From positions 1,132,768-1,196,767 of the forward strand of contig JAJVDF010000207.1 of assembly GCA_022410635.1 (NCBI GenBank): a stretch of DNA of 64,000 nt, in the 5' to 3' direction. The first letter of the stretch is position 1; every line of letters starts with the position of its first letter. Origin of the DNA: Tretioscincus oriximinensis. Its lineage: Eukaryota; Chordata; Lepidosauria; Squamata; Gymnophthalmidae. The notes under the pieces were generated by a model, which saw nothing but the letters and a program-made list of their open reading frames with translations, had not been told where the DNA came from and searched no databases. Both the position numbers and the translations under genes were made by a program. This document shows, piece after piece, positions 33,331-44,944 of this stretch.

Positions 33331-35800
33331 AGAGTAGTCAGGATGCAACTCATCCCTATGACCCATACAGCTCACCTCTGTTCTGTTTAAAGGTTTCTTT
33401 GCAACAGGAGTAANATAACTGTGGTGTGGCTTGCAAACAATTTTTTTCAGAACATAACACACAATTGCTGTCTTTTCCCCTTTGTATGGACATAGTCAAA
33501 GCATTTCTAAAATCATAACACACACACACTATGATATATAATTCTTTTTATTCAAAAAGTGATCAGCAACAAACTACAAGTATTCCTCAGCCATTCTTTT
33601 GATCTGCCCTAAAGGATGAGGAGAACATTTCTAGCTCTTTCTGCATGATAGATTGTCATAAAGCGGAGGCATCTCTCCTGATTAGCATGCTGCATCCCCA
33701 TTGGTCACAGCAAGGTCTAGACATGGTGGGCTCCTAGTCTGGTTTAACAGGAGGGCCTATTACAATATTGTACTAAATTAGTTGGCTCAGAACTGTGCCA
33801 TTTTTGCATCTTCTTGGTACACATTTTCATAGGATTGGTTCAATTCGGGGAAAAATATATGCTGTTATTTCATATGATAATAAGTACACAAAAGATTAGA
33901 ACAACTAGATCTTGAGGTAAAATGAATATAAACTATATCTTCATCATTCTACAGATAAGAAAGCACTATAAATCCAGCTATAATGTCAAAGTTAATAGTG
34001 TAAAGGGAAAATGTGTCTGTTGTAATTATTGTACAATTATTTTAACTACATAACCAATTACTATTTCTCTCCAATTCCTTCCCTATCAACATCAATTCAC
34101 AAGTATTGTTACCTGGCACCACACTGACTGCAAAAAAGAAGGAATTGATAGGCAGCAAGGGCTTCCTTCCTAATCCTCCACTAACCAGCAGCATCATGTT
34201 TTCCATCCAAACATCATTTTCCCTAGATGGAGAAAAGAGAGACGGGACACCAAAGTCTTTCCATCTGCCCCACCAGCAAAATCAGGCTCTTTTCTTAAGT
34301 ATAATCTGAGTAGACCTTCAGCTAGCTATAGGGAGCAAAAACAAATAAGAATATTGGTTCTTCCCATCTGCTTAATCATGAGGTTCCTCTCATTTCCATC
34401 CCTGGATTCCTTAGACCAATACAGCTTCTCTATTTCACGGGTTTGCAAAATTCCAATGAAATACAAAATTCTTTCTATAAACTGAGATCTCAGCTGTACT
34501 CTTATGCTGGTTCTTCCAAAGCAGAATAAATGGTGCTAATTCCTAAGATCTTGCTAAATAAAGACCTAACTTCTTTAGCCTAATCCAGCTCCCCGATTTC
34601 ATTAGGTTCAAAAGACAGTTAAGTGTGCCCTTAACACAAATCTATACCAATAAAGAGTTATTTGTATGTCAAAATCCACGCCACACATCGGTCCCCCAAA
34701 AAACAAATTCAGGGCCATTGATTGGTCCAAAAGGAATAAGGAACCCCCCTTCATCATAAAAATGCAAAATGCCTCAATTCTGTCATCACTGTTGGGAAAA
34801 GCACACTGAGAGATGCTGGCATGTGCAAGCTACATCTGGCAATGGTAGTGGCAATGGGGGAAGTGGGAAGTAGTACAGGAGAGCAAGCACTGGAGAAGGG
34901 TGGAAAGAGAGAGTTGATGGGAGATGAAAGAGAGGGGGCAGCAAGGGCAGCAGTGAGTCCTGGAGGAATGGCGCTAGACCCCCCATTCTATCCCAGAACG
35001 TGAACAAGGCATCTTACCCAAAGTATACCCTCTAGGATTGACAAATTAAGCTACACAGTAGATGCTGCTAAGAAATTCACATCATTTTATGAACTACTTG
35101 TGGAACATCTCTAGCCCTCTCACATTATCTGTCCTAGAGAACTGACCCTATACCCCATGAAGACCGTTCTCTCCCCTTATTAGTACTCTATCCATAACAG
35201 AGATTGTGTTGATTATACAGCAATCAAACATAACTTCAGATAGATATTTTAGAGATTAATGTCAGTTGTGTCCTACATGGAGACTTAAAAGAAACACCCA
35301 CTTCATTTCTCCTATAGTCAGATCAGCATGAGGAAACTACTATTTGACAGTAATGTTATATTTAGCTCTTGCATCATCGTACATGCGAACGAACCAGGAT
35401 GAATGCTCAAAATAAGAGGTTACTGTAATCTTACAATCTGCCAAATAATGCAAATATTGCAAAATGTCATTGAAACCATAAAGAGCTTTAAGAGTACTAT
35501 AACATTTTATGCTGCCTGTTGAATCTAGCATTCTATTCTCACAGGGCACTTTCCTGGAACCAAGCTACTATAATCCATGTAGTTACCTAAAGGTTCAAGT
35601 TTCAAAAGCATCTGGCAGATTGGTGTACAGTACGTCCCAGCATTAAGGCAATCACTGATGGATTAGTACAATGAATACAACAGTAGCATTATTAATTTAT
35701 TCAATGATAAGCAGAATCTGGGAACTGCGGTGACATCCAGAATGCAAGATGCTAATCTATTTTAAGCAGTAGACTTACCTTTCTTATGCTCATTATAAGG
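33331..35800. other. Unassigned 2.5-kb stretch
   Basis: No family recognised. A small (AC) run lies near 33521. A purine-rich part lies at 34840-34950. No gene. Confidence 0.4.
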
Positions 35801-35807
35801 CTCATCA

Positions 35808-36285
35808 AACTTAACATGAGGACATAAGAGTCCTGTTGAATCAGGCCAAAGCCCATGTAGGTTCAGCATTTGGTCTCACACAGTGGCCCACCAATTGCAC
35901 TGGGGGGGCAAATTAAAAGAAGGCAAACCCTTCACCTGTTCACGACTCCCTGCAAATGGTACTTCAGGAATACTGCCTGTTGCTCCATGCCAGAAACAGT
36001 ATCAAGACATCCATCCTAATAGCTATTGACACACTTGTCTTCCATTAATTTGGCTAACCCTATCTTAAAGCTATCCAGGCTGCTGGTGACCATCATCTCT
36101 TCTGGAAGTAAATTCCACAGACGCTCTGGGTGAAAAAAAATACTTTTCCTTGTTAGCCTTAATTCTTCTGCCCCCTGCTCCTAGTGTTGTGTATAATTTT
36201 ATACATGTCAACCAGATCACCTCTTAAACGCCATCTTTCAAAGCTGAAGAGGCCTAAATGTTGCAGCCTGATTTCATAAGAAACC
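35808..36285 (-). mobile_element. CR1-T LINE 3' end
   Basis: Octamer remnant ACATGAGGACATAAGAG, 3' UTR words GTTGAATCAGGCCAAAGCCC and CACACAGTGGCCCACCAATT, then the ORF2 end (36060-36280) with in-frame damage. Truncated near 36285 at the FHLRL/FSLE region. Confidence 0.9.
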
Positions 36286-36439
36286 CTATTTTGGGACCAT
36301 TTTGTGTATTGAGTATAGGCCCTCCTTGTACTGGGCATTATTCTGAATTATATTCTGGAATAGGGGTGTGCCAATTGTCTGAACTATCATGTGGATAGCA
36401 AACTCTTATTCCAGGGTGAAATACGATACCATGATGAAA

Positions 36440-36730
36440 AAGCTACATGGAAATGTTGCTTCCAGAACTGCACTGGCTGTCAATTTGCTACCAAGCCCAT
36501 TTCAAAGTATTGACCTTAACATAGATTTGATCTACTTCTCCTACATCAACCTGTTCCTCCTATCAGGATCTGCAAAGGAGACCTTCCTGGTTGTACCACC
36601 ACTCTCAACAGCAAAGGGGTTAGGAAGGGCAGAGCCTTCTCAGTGATTTCCCCTAGACTATGGAATGGTCTCTCCCTTAAGGTGCATCCAGCACTGTATA
36701 CATCTCAAAAATGTTTAATCTGTGTATGCT
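36440..36730 (+). mobile_element. L2-like LINE, ORF2 C-terminal remnant
   Basis: Translation gives LHWLSICYQAHFKVLTLT, then after a gap SAKETFLVVPPLSTAKG and RLWNGLSLKVHPAL-like sequence. It parallels 11438-11748 but is a separate, more deleted copy (the LPYxSxxxLRSS section is lost). Confidence 0.75.
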
Positions 36731-36911
36731 TCCAGAATTATTGCTTAATGCCCAGACAGCAGGTCAACAGCACACAGTAAATAAAAGTAGACTACCTATG
36801 TGAACACTTATTGCTATCATGGTGCAACATCAGCAACTACAGTCAGGTACTCTGATGACACAAAATGCTTGGTCAGCACTTTTTGCTCTTTTGGATTCCA
36901 TACGAGCTCAA

Positions 36912-37205
36912 GAGAAAAAGAAGAATTGAGTTTCTATACCCTGCTCTTTTCCAGAGTGGCTTACAGGGTTAATTTTCACCCAAAGGCTTACATTTTTTAT
37001 TCTATCTTCCCCATCAAGTTAATGATGGTACTATTTATCTAATTGATATGCAAATTACAAATTTGCATCTCTTATGAATACCTGAGTTGGCTAGAGCTGT
37101 GGGCTAATGGAAGGCCCTCACCCCTTCCCACGTCCAACACAGGGCTTCGAAACCCAATCTCCCAGATGGAAGACCGTCTTCTTAGCAACTGCGCCATTCT
37201 TGCCT
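36912..37205 (-). mobile_element. SINE-A, subfamily A2
   Basis: Reverse orientation of the 32 kb A2 copy, with ATGCAAAT at 37048-37055 and ATTTGCAT at 37061-37068 around the loop TACAA. The head at 37160-37200 keeps CCAATCTCCCAGATGGAAGA and the A-box region. The open frame 37043-37579 runs through it by chance. Confidence 0.88.
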
Positions 37206-38540
37206 ACAATGGCCATTCCAAAATGGCGAACCATGTGAGCAAGCTACTAGATGATGAGGTAGATCCTTCCACTTTATATTATTGTGGTATTTCATTTCTG
37301 TGTCCCAGTTATGTTGAGACTGCAACAGCCATGTGTGTTACCTCCAACATGATAACAGAAAATCAAGAGTTTCACAACCTGTCTGAATGCTGCCTCGGTC
37401 TTTACTATGGACATAGAAGCATACGAATCAAATACACGCATATAAAAACACTTCAAGTAAGATTTAGTTTGAAATGGGATCATCAAATGGAACATATTTC
37501 TGTTTCTCTTTTCTGCCTCAAGTTTGTTTCCCGAATCCTCCCATTTATCTATAATCATTTCTCCAGGCCCTGCATATGAGCTTTTTCTGCCATTGCCAGG
37601 AACAGGGTCATTTATTTGATTATTTATTCCTGTTAGAAACACCATTAAGTATCAGTTTGAAGATCTCTTTGGAAAGGCATTTGCAGAAGGCTCTATGATA
37701 TTCCTATGGCAGCTAATGCAGGGATTCCTGTTGCAGTGGGCAGCAAAGGATGGCTTCTGTGGCAGCAGGGCTTCTGGCTACCATATTAGTGGGTGATTTT
37801 TTTACTGGCTGACAACTAGAAATCACCTTCTGGATGTTGGATGTTCTAAACTTAGCAAACCTGTGTAAGGGAGGTTACTAGTACACTTGCAGATCTAGTA
37901 CACTACTAGCCTTGCAGAATCGCCCAGTATCTTCTCTACTATATGATGTACTATAGTTGTTAAATATTCATTCTCAGCAATTTGCATTGTAAATCCAACA
38001 TTTAAAGAAAAAAAAAAGATTTTACTAAGCTGATGCCTTCATAACTAAAATATAGAAGAGTTCTGAATCTAACTAAAGCTTTATTAAATTCAGCATCTGA
38101 TTTCCTCAGGCTAGCCAGATGTTCACAGTCTTGGTAGTAATTTCTGGTATGTCCTCAATATTCACAGGCCTGTAAGTACCTACAAGCCATGATATTATGA
38201 TTTCTATCATCTTGCTTGTGTCTAAATATCCACCTAAATTAAGGCCATCTTCACATTCTTTGACAGTGAACACATACGCTCACCTATTATTTATTTCAAC
38301 AGCTTTATTATCTTCTTAGTCATTTAATGCGTAAAAACAAATAATTTCACTGTAAGACAATGTGCTCCACCCTACAAATGTGCGTACACACATATAGGCG
38401 TAAATATTTCTCTTGTATCTTGTGCATGTGTCAGATACATTTCTAAAAAAAAAAAACACCTTTTTAAGATATACAAGAAACTGATAGCTTTAATAGTTTG
38501 CGGGTTTAAATGGACTCACAGAACAAGAAGCTAATCATTA
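37206..38540. other. Unassigned 1.3-kb stretch
   Basis: Single-copy sequence as far as visible. The overlapping plus frame (to 37579) and minus frame 37292-37645 show no domain. Confidence 0.4.
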
Positions 38541-38544
38541 CTGT

Positions 38545-38810
38545 GCACAAAATTGTATTTGTTAGGTTCAATGCAAGATACAGCTCGAGAACGGACAAAT
38601 GACTCAACGGCAAAGATCCAAGCAGTTAGTAATAAGGGTAAAGACCAACCATCTGGGTCTTCCTCGGCCATACACCTTTATAATAAAAAGTGTGATCTGG
38701 GCAGGCCAATCAATCTATGGTATGAATATATGGCAGAATTTCTGCTATTTGATGTCAAAAGACAAAAGAGACTCAGCTCACTAGGAATACCTTTAAATGA
38801 CTTTTGGGAA
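38545..38810 (+). mobile_element. L1-like LINE, ORF2 C-terminal remnant
   Basis: The frame reads CDLGRPINLWYEYMAEFLLF then DVKRQKRLSSLGIPLNDFWE, closely parallel to KSKWLLSQWYDYLSEFLIFD and VLREKRLIKIGVLQRSTWE in the L1 at 63659-63973. It is cut off on the right by the microsatellite and SINE-A tail. Confidence 0.7.
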
Positions 38811-38849
38811 GGAGGAGGAGGAAGAGGAAGAGGAAGAGGAAGAAGAAGC

Positions 38850-38905
<56 letters not shown>
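38811..38905. repeat. Compound microsatellite (GGA/GAA)n-(AAC)n
   Basis: (GGAGGA)(GGAAGA)n passes into about eighteen AAC units. It sits exactly where the reversed CTT tail of the adjoining SINE-A fragment should be, so it probably grew from that tail. The Gln, Asn and Leu homopolymer frames are translations of it. Confidence 0.95.
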
Positions 38906-38986
38906 GGTGTTTATACCCCACTTTTCTCACCTAAAGGGACTCAAAGCAGCTTGCAACCTATTTTCTGCCCATCAGTTTCAACAGGA
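38906..38986 (-). mobile_element. SINE-A 3'-end fragment
   Basis: GTTTATACCCCACTTTTCTC, ACCTAAAGGGACTCAAAGCA and GCTTGCAACCTATTTTCTGC are the last 80 bases of SINE-A. The rest is missing (5' truncated). Confidence 0.8.
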
Positions 38987-39047
38987 NNCTATGCTTTAGA
39001 AAAAATGACTCAGACAATGGTGATCTGCAGCTGGAACTTCTGCAGCT

Positions 39048-39325
39048 GGGTTCTTATACCCCACTTTCCTCACCTTTCATAGAGACTCAAAGCGGCTTGC
39101 AAGGGTATTTGCCAGAAGGCAGACATTCTATCATCCCCACCAGGCTGTGGTGGTTCCCATGTATCTACTTGCAGTCAGTTGCAATTTCGTGCAATTCTTG
39201 CTTTCAAATAGCTGGGTTGCCTGGAGCTACAGACTAGTGGAAGATNCTCCCCCCTCCCCCAGTCTGACACAGGACTTCTAAACCTGATCTTCCAGATGAG
39301 AAACCNTTTTCTAAGCCACTGAGCA
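39048..39325 (-). mobile_element. SINE-A copy
   Basis: Complete reverse copy: TTATACCCCACTTTCCTCAC, AAGCGGCTTGCAAGGGTATT, core GCAGTCAGTTGCAATTTCGT and AATAGCTGGGTTGCCTGGAG, and a head with N-containing but recognisable B box (GACTTCTAAACC). It lies about 60 bases from the previous fragment in the same orientation. Confidence 0.87.
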
Positions 39326-39464
39326 CTTCCATTTAAGATCATTCTCACTGGCTTCAGCTACTGTGGGTGTTGAAGTTTCACATGACTCTAAGAATGGGGT
39401 ATTTTGCAATAAAGTTTTTTCCCCTCTATCCTCTTTCTACATACCTTGTAACCTTTTATGTTCT

Positions 39465-40045
39465 TCAGGAAGGCCTGAAGAAAGTCTAGATTTTGCACCC
39501 TGATTTCATAAGAAAGATGTTCCAGTCTAGGTTCCCAAATGTCTCGGTTTAATCAGGAACCACCTAGTTTTGAGACATTTGAGAGATCCCATAAAAAAAC
39601 TGAGCAAAAGCTGGTTTTAAGCACTGCATTGGGCCTCCCAGAACTTGCTTCAGGCCTTCTGGTGCTGCTACAGAAGAAGAAAGAAAATAAAGGGTCTTGA
39701 TGGTGGTAGGTGGGGCAGGAGAGAAGATACAGTAATTGATAAAAAAACTGCCATTCATAGTTTGGGTGGGTTGGGTAGACTACCAGTTTTTTCAAATTTA
39801 AATATGGAGGATCAATTACAGGGCTTTGATTAATCTTGTTGCCATTTTCTTCATTTTTTCTAGTTCCACAATATCATTTCTAGAGTACAGCAATCAGAAT
39901 TGCTTACAATATTTCAAATGTGGTCTCATGCTACAGTAATATAGAGGCATAATGACATTTCCATTTTTTTCCACGCCCCACAAATAGTGAGTAGAAAATT
40001 TTGCCTCATACTTGGGAGACATCTTATTGTCTGAAGCTAATAAGG
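39465..40045 (-). mobile_element. CR1-T LINE, old copy split by an insertion
   Basis: 39465-39529 matches the FSLE/RLRGDL part (CCTGATTTCATAAGAAAGAT) and 39826-40045 the upstream part (TTGTTGCCATTTTCTTC, AGTTCCACAATATCA, TATTTCAAATGTGGTCTCAT). The 39530-39825 block between them is a foreign insertion that I cannot assign. Confidence 0.75.
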
Positions 40046-40180
40046 CTCCTTCAAGATAATCAAGCAGAATTATTAATGATCAGTGATGATGAAAAGTAAA
40101 GCTAAGCAACATCTGAAAGGGATGACTTTGACAATCCATTGTTCTTTGTGTGGAAACATGATAGGCTTTGCNTTGAATTA

Positions 40181-40329
40181 GGCTACGTCCCCACATCACT
40201 TATTTATTCTACTATAGTTGGATATTCCACAATAAAGCACAGTGGGGACTGATTTATTCCGGAATATCCATGCTTTATTGTGGAATATCCAATTATAGTG
40301 GAATAAATAAGTGATGTGGGGATGCAGTC
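40181..40329. mobile_element. H1 MITE (PIF/Harbinger-like), intact 149-bp copy
   Basis: A near-perfect long palindrome. Ends GGCTACGTCCCCACATCACT and, reverse-complemented, GACTGCATCCCCACATCACT; TTA flanks both sides (40178-40180 and 40330-40332). The arms continue through TTATTTATTC and GGATATTCCACAATAAAGCA on each side of a short centre. Same family as 5954-6348. Confidence 0.88.
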
Positions 40330-40332
40330 TTA

Positions 40333-42525
40333 GACCATTGGTTTACCTATAATTGTCAAACAATTCAAGAGGGAAGTTATGGGCATCTAGATGTTTAGAT
40401 TATATCACCCATTTCTTTAACATTGGTCCTATTAATTGACAGAGATGATCAACTCTTGGTTGACCTTCATTTAACAGTTTAAATACTGATTCTGCCTTAA
40501 CATTTGCTAAGTTTGGAAAGCAAAACAAGGTCAAACCTGTTGAATGGGAAGTCACCAAGAAATTTCAGCAATGCAAGCTACATTGGTATGTGTGGATGTG
40601 AATGAAATAAGAAAAAAAAGGTGTGAAAGAAAAAAAGGTACTTTATTTACCTTAATTATATAAGGTGTGAGACAATATAACACACAAGAGGGTCATTTCT
40701 GTGGTGGCTTCTGAGCTTTAGGATGGTCTTCCATTGAGGAATGCAGGGGCCAACTCTTTGTGGTCTTCAATACCTGATTAAAACTTATCTTCTAATTCCA
40801 CAATTCTAATCCTACCAGAATGGGNAGAAGGAGGGAGCCGAAAAAACTATGTTTTTAAAAACGCTTTATCTTCTGTTGTGACCCACTCTGGGATCTTCAG
40901 ATGAAGATCAGGATATAATCTTTTAAATAAAATAAACAAANAAATAAATGAGAGTATGCATTAAAGAGTTAAAATTAAAGTAAAATGAACTACACAGCAA
41001 TTAACACTGTCAAAGCTAAACAAGTCTACAATGTTGGAAATGTTGCCCACATGAACTTTCTTGTATTTAACTTTGGACAAAGAGAAGAGTCCAGAAGATT
41101 CCCTTCTTTGACATGGTTTCATTTTATAGGAGACCTCATCCATTACTAGATAGTCCCATTTGTGTTAGAGTTTAGCACAGACTAGATAGCCCCAAATAGC
41201 TGCCTCATCCAGGACAACAGAGTATAAAAATGAATAATGTAAAAATGAATTGTGATTATGTGAAGAATTGATTGATATGTATCTAAATATTTTATAAAAT
41301 AAAAAATAAGGATTCTTATTCATTCCTGGGAAAGGAGTGACTGCTTTTTTCTAAAGGCCTTACTACTGCTGAGGTCTAGATACAGCTTAAACAATAACCC
41401 TAACCCTATTAAATNATATTTTAAAAAAATTAAATGATATAGAGTGTGCAATTAGGGGTTTTTGTTTGTGTTTGTTTGCTTTTAGATACTGCTGTAGTCC
41501 AAAACTATGTTCAAAACTATGTCTATATTTCAATACCCAAAGTTTAATTTCTACACAATATTGAAGCAACTGCACAGATTCTTTTGAGCATTAGAATTCA
41601 ATTATATTTTGCTGAAGAAATCTATTTTTTAATTTGGTCAGATGAATTATTTAATTCTCACACAGGATATCCATCAAAAGATGCCCTCCTAATAAGATTA
41701 CAACACATCTAATCACTCAAGCATACATTTCCTGAGCAAAGAAAATGATAATGAACTTATCCTAAGATGTCTGACAAGTTTCCTGGCATCATTAAATTAT
41801 CTANTTTGGAAGAGTCAATGTGATGAAGGGATGGAAAGTTTATTCACTGAAATTCAGTTTTGTTTTGCTTATGTGCAGCTTCTTTAAAAGTCCAATACAT
41901 TTACAATCAAAAGATTATTTCAATTCCTTATTTGTCTCAACAAAACCAAAGGACTTTAAAACAGTAAAAGCAAACGTCTGCAATTATTCACTAATGCACA
42001 GATGCGCCGCAGAAAGCAGCCACCAGAGACAAGCATTTGTCATTATACCATTAGAAAGACAATGAATAAAGATTTATAGGAAGGGGGTTTCGTAACACCT
42101 TAGAAACTAACAAGAAAAAGATTGTACTTTCTTTTATTAAATCCACTTCTTCAAATGTGATAGCTTGAACCTCTTCTTGAGCTTTCCTGATGATTTCTTA
42201 ATTTGGACTCATGGAGAGGACTCACTCAAGACATTCCATCAGAATTGCAATAACTTCCACCCCATCATTAATCTTAGTTCGGAACTAAACACAAAACAAA
42301 AAAATGTTCTGGACACCTCTATAAAGCTGCATATCTCATCTGAAAAACCAGGGTTTGTTTAAGAAATTTCATGCTAGCTGTTAGTCTCTTAAGGTACCAC
42401 AACATCCCCTTGACAGAACTACTTATCCAGACCAACGAAGTATTTCTGTCACTGAGTCAAAATGGTATCTGTGGGAGAATTGCACAGCTAATCAAGAGTT
42501 AAATAGATGGTTGTCTAAATATTGA
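40333..42525. other. Unassigned 2.2-kb AT-rich stretch
   Basis: At 40870-40940 a stretch with GACCCACTCTGGGATCTTCA and AATAAAATAAACAAA looks like a diverged LINE/SINE 3' tail. No other family and no gene. Two telomere-like CCCTAA units at 41396-41408 are not an array. Confidence 0.4.
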
Positions 42526-42527
42526 AA

Positions 42528-42703
42528 GCCAGTTTGGTGTAGTGGTTAGAGTGTTGGACTCGTACCTGGTAGTCCCCGGTTCGATTCCCTACTGCTCCAT
42601 AAAAGCCAGCTGGGTGACCTTGGGCTGGTCACAGTTCTTTAGAACTCTCTCAGTCCCACCTACTTNACAAGGTTCTGTTGTGGAGAAAGCAACAAAAGCC
42701 ATT
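42528..42703 (+). mobile_element. SINE-B, tail-less variant
   Basis: Head GCCAGTTTGGTGTAGTGG and B-box CGGTTCGATTCCC are intact, and the body runs to GTGGAGAAAGCAACAAAAGCC. The L2-type tail is absent, and the copy stops at nearly the same point as the 63190-63372 copy, with which it shares TTCTTTAGAACTCTCTCAG. Confidence 0.88.
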
Positions 42704-44165
42704 TGGGATAATATTCTGTCAACTGATAAACCAAAAATTATTCTACAATTATAGTGGTAGCAGCCCAGAGTCTTGCCATGAATGACAGAATCATGAATGC
42801 TGTCTACTACCAGAAAACATGAAGGAAAATGTCTGGTCATCACTTTATCAAAGCTCAAATGCTATTCAGTAATGCATCAAGACAACTTCCAAACCACAAG
42901 AATCCACCACTGAATGACNCCAAAGAAACAAAAGTCTTGAAGTGTATTATTCAAAATTTCAACTGAGTGAATTTTCAGAGACAAATACGACCAAATGTAC
43001 CATAGAAACAAACCTTTAAACTTTAGCAAATACTTGTGTTGGTCCATCATACATTGAATGATCACTTAGGGATTGCTAATNCACTGCTGTCGATGCAAAA
43101 ATGCCAAGCCACAACAATGCAGATATGGAAGCCACAAATGTAAGAGAGCAGCATAAGTTTGCTAAAATTTACAATATAAAAATGCAGAAAATCTAACAGA
43201 TTCTAAAAATAAATTCTAACTTAGTCGCCCCGTATTTTGATTTTCTAGTTATCTAGGAATGTTTTCTTTCTTTCTTTTTCTTTCTTTTGTTCTTTCATTC
43301 TTTTTTTTCTTTCACATGCAAACTTGTGACCACCACCCAATTTCTGCTTGCCCATCTGCTGCAATCTGTGTCAGTGGTGCAAATAAATAATTTTAGATTC
43401 TTGCATTATCTCATTTACTTCAAAACTTAGCAATACAACTACGAGGCAGCTGGATTCTTCTTTTTAGTCTGCTGATGTCAATATCACTGTTCAGTGGAGC
43501 AGAGTAATTGCTTGCCAAGACAAGACAGAGAGAACCACTTTTAAAGTGGCATATAATAATGATTGATGTTCACTAAATTGTATGCAGGTTCTAAAGAGAG
43601 TTAAGGTGTTGACAAATACACTTGAAGGGGAACCCCTGGGAAAACTGCAGTCGGGGATCTCAGACATTTATCCATGCACCTCACAAAGAAGATAATATTG
43701 AAAATTATTCTTTTTTCTGTTTATTTGGGAGAGAACATAGAGAAGAGAAATGTAACCACCTCAGAATGAGAATAAATGCTATTTAGTGAGTGACCAATCA
43801 GAGCCCTGAAAAACTGGGCAGACTGTTGGTCAATCAGTGGGAAAAAACCTGTCAGGAAAGTGTTGCGAGTCTTCGATGTGAAAGAAGAACAGATTGTGGA
43901 AATATGAAGCAGTATTATCTTTTTAATTATTTGACTGTGTTTTGGAAGGGAGATTGGCTACAGAAGAGTCATGTTTTCTATTTCACACCCAAACTTGGCG
44001 TTTGATGTATAAAACAGGCCCATTTGAATCTAGTGGGATAATATGTCAGAACATCTGTAACTACAATAGACATTTTAGAAAAAATGAATTTNAATACATT
44101 GTTCACAGCATAATTTAAAACATACTCCATTTATATCTTGAGCATCAACTTCACACCATGTTCAG
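42704..44165. other. Unassigned; (CTTT)n at 43262-43313
   Basis: AT-rich low-copy sequence with an imperfect CTTT microsatellite. The small open frame 43790-44005 has no recognisable domain. Confidence 0.4.
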
Positions 44166-44169
44166 ATTT

Positions 44170-44680
44170 TATTTCTTTCTCTTCNTTGAATCTCGCAGAT
44201 GTGGCAGCCAGAATGAGATTTTTTGAAAGGTGTTATGTGGGTACCCATTACTCTGAAATTAATTAGCATAACAGCACACAAAAGCAAAAAAGCCAACAGA
44301 CTGAGCTATCTTTCTGTAAGTTTAAGGCGTGAAGATCTTGCAGGTGGACAAGCCTCACTTAAATCTGTTGTAATGATTACACTTAGCATCTAATTGGTAT
44401 TAGAAAATGAAGCAACTGAGAATTTGAGGTTACATGTATAGCATATTAAATCAGTCATTGAGTATTGTATATCAGTCTGTACTCAGCACAATGGTGGATA
44501 TCTTTTAATTAGATGCCTCTCAAGGGCTGCATTCTCACAAGTCATTGATTTTGTAGATGGCCAATAATAAAATGCAATCTGTGGTAATATATGATGTTAT
44601 GCCAGTAATACAACTTTCAGTTGTCATTAAAAGAAATGTACACATTAAAATCGTGGTGGAGCAAACGGATAGGAAAAAAA
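44170..44680. promoter_or_regulatory. Candidate single-copy AT-rich regulatory block
   Basis: No match to any repeat in the window and several homeodomain-core sites (TTAATTAG near 44260 and 44508, TAATGATTA near 44371). The sequence looks like non-repetitive ancient DNA, but conservation cannot be judged from one genome, so this is only a nomination. Confidence 0.2.
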
Positions 44681-44944
44681 TGGATTCCATCCATCCAAAT
44701 AGTGCATGATCTCACAAAGGAAGCATCTTACTAATGGTGTCAGAATAACTATTTCATATTTATTGCACCCTTGATAAAATGATCTGAGCAGCTTGCAAGT
44801 TCTGCCTACAATGCAAGGAAAAAGAGCAAGGGGAAAGAAAGAGAAAGTCTATCTATCAGTTGTGAACCAGGATATTTAGTTCTGCTGTCACAGAAGAAGA
44901 AGATCTGTCCACCACAAAAAAGCTGTGCAAAGAAATGATCACAG

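Noticed and set aside
37043..37579. 178-codon open frame, the second longest
   Set aside because: Its first 55 codons lie in a SINE-A copy; the rest has no recognisable domain, no conserved start and an overlapping minus frame.
38553..38999. 148-codon open frame with a poly(Asn) run
   Set aside because: The first part is an L1 ORF2 remnant and the Asn run is the AAC microsatellite; the end is a SINE-A tail.
41396..41408. CCCTAA-like telomeric motif
   Set aside because: Only about two units; too short for an interstitial telomere array.
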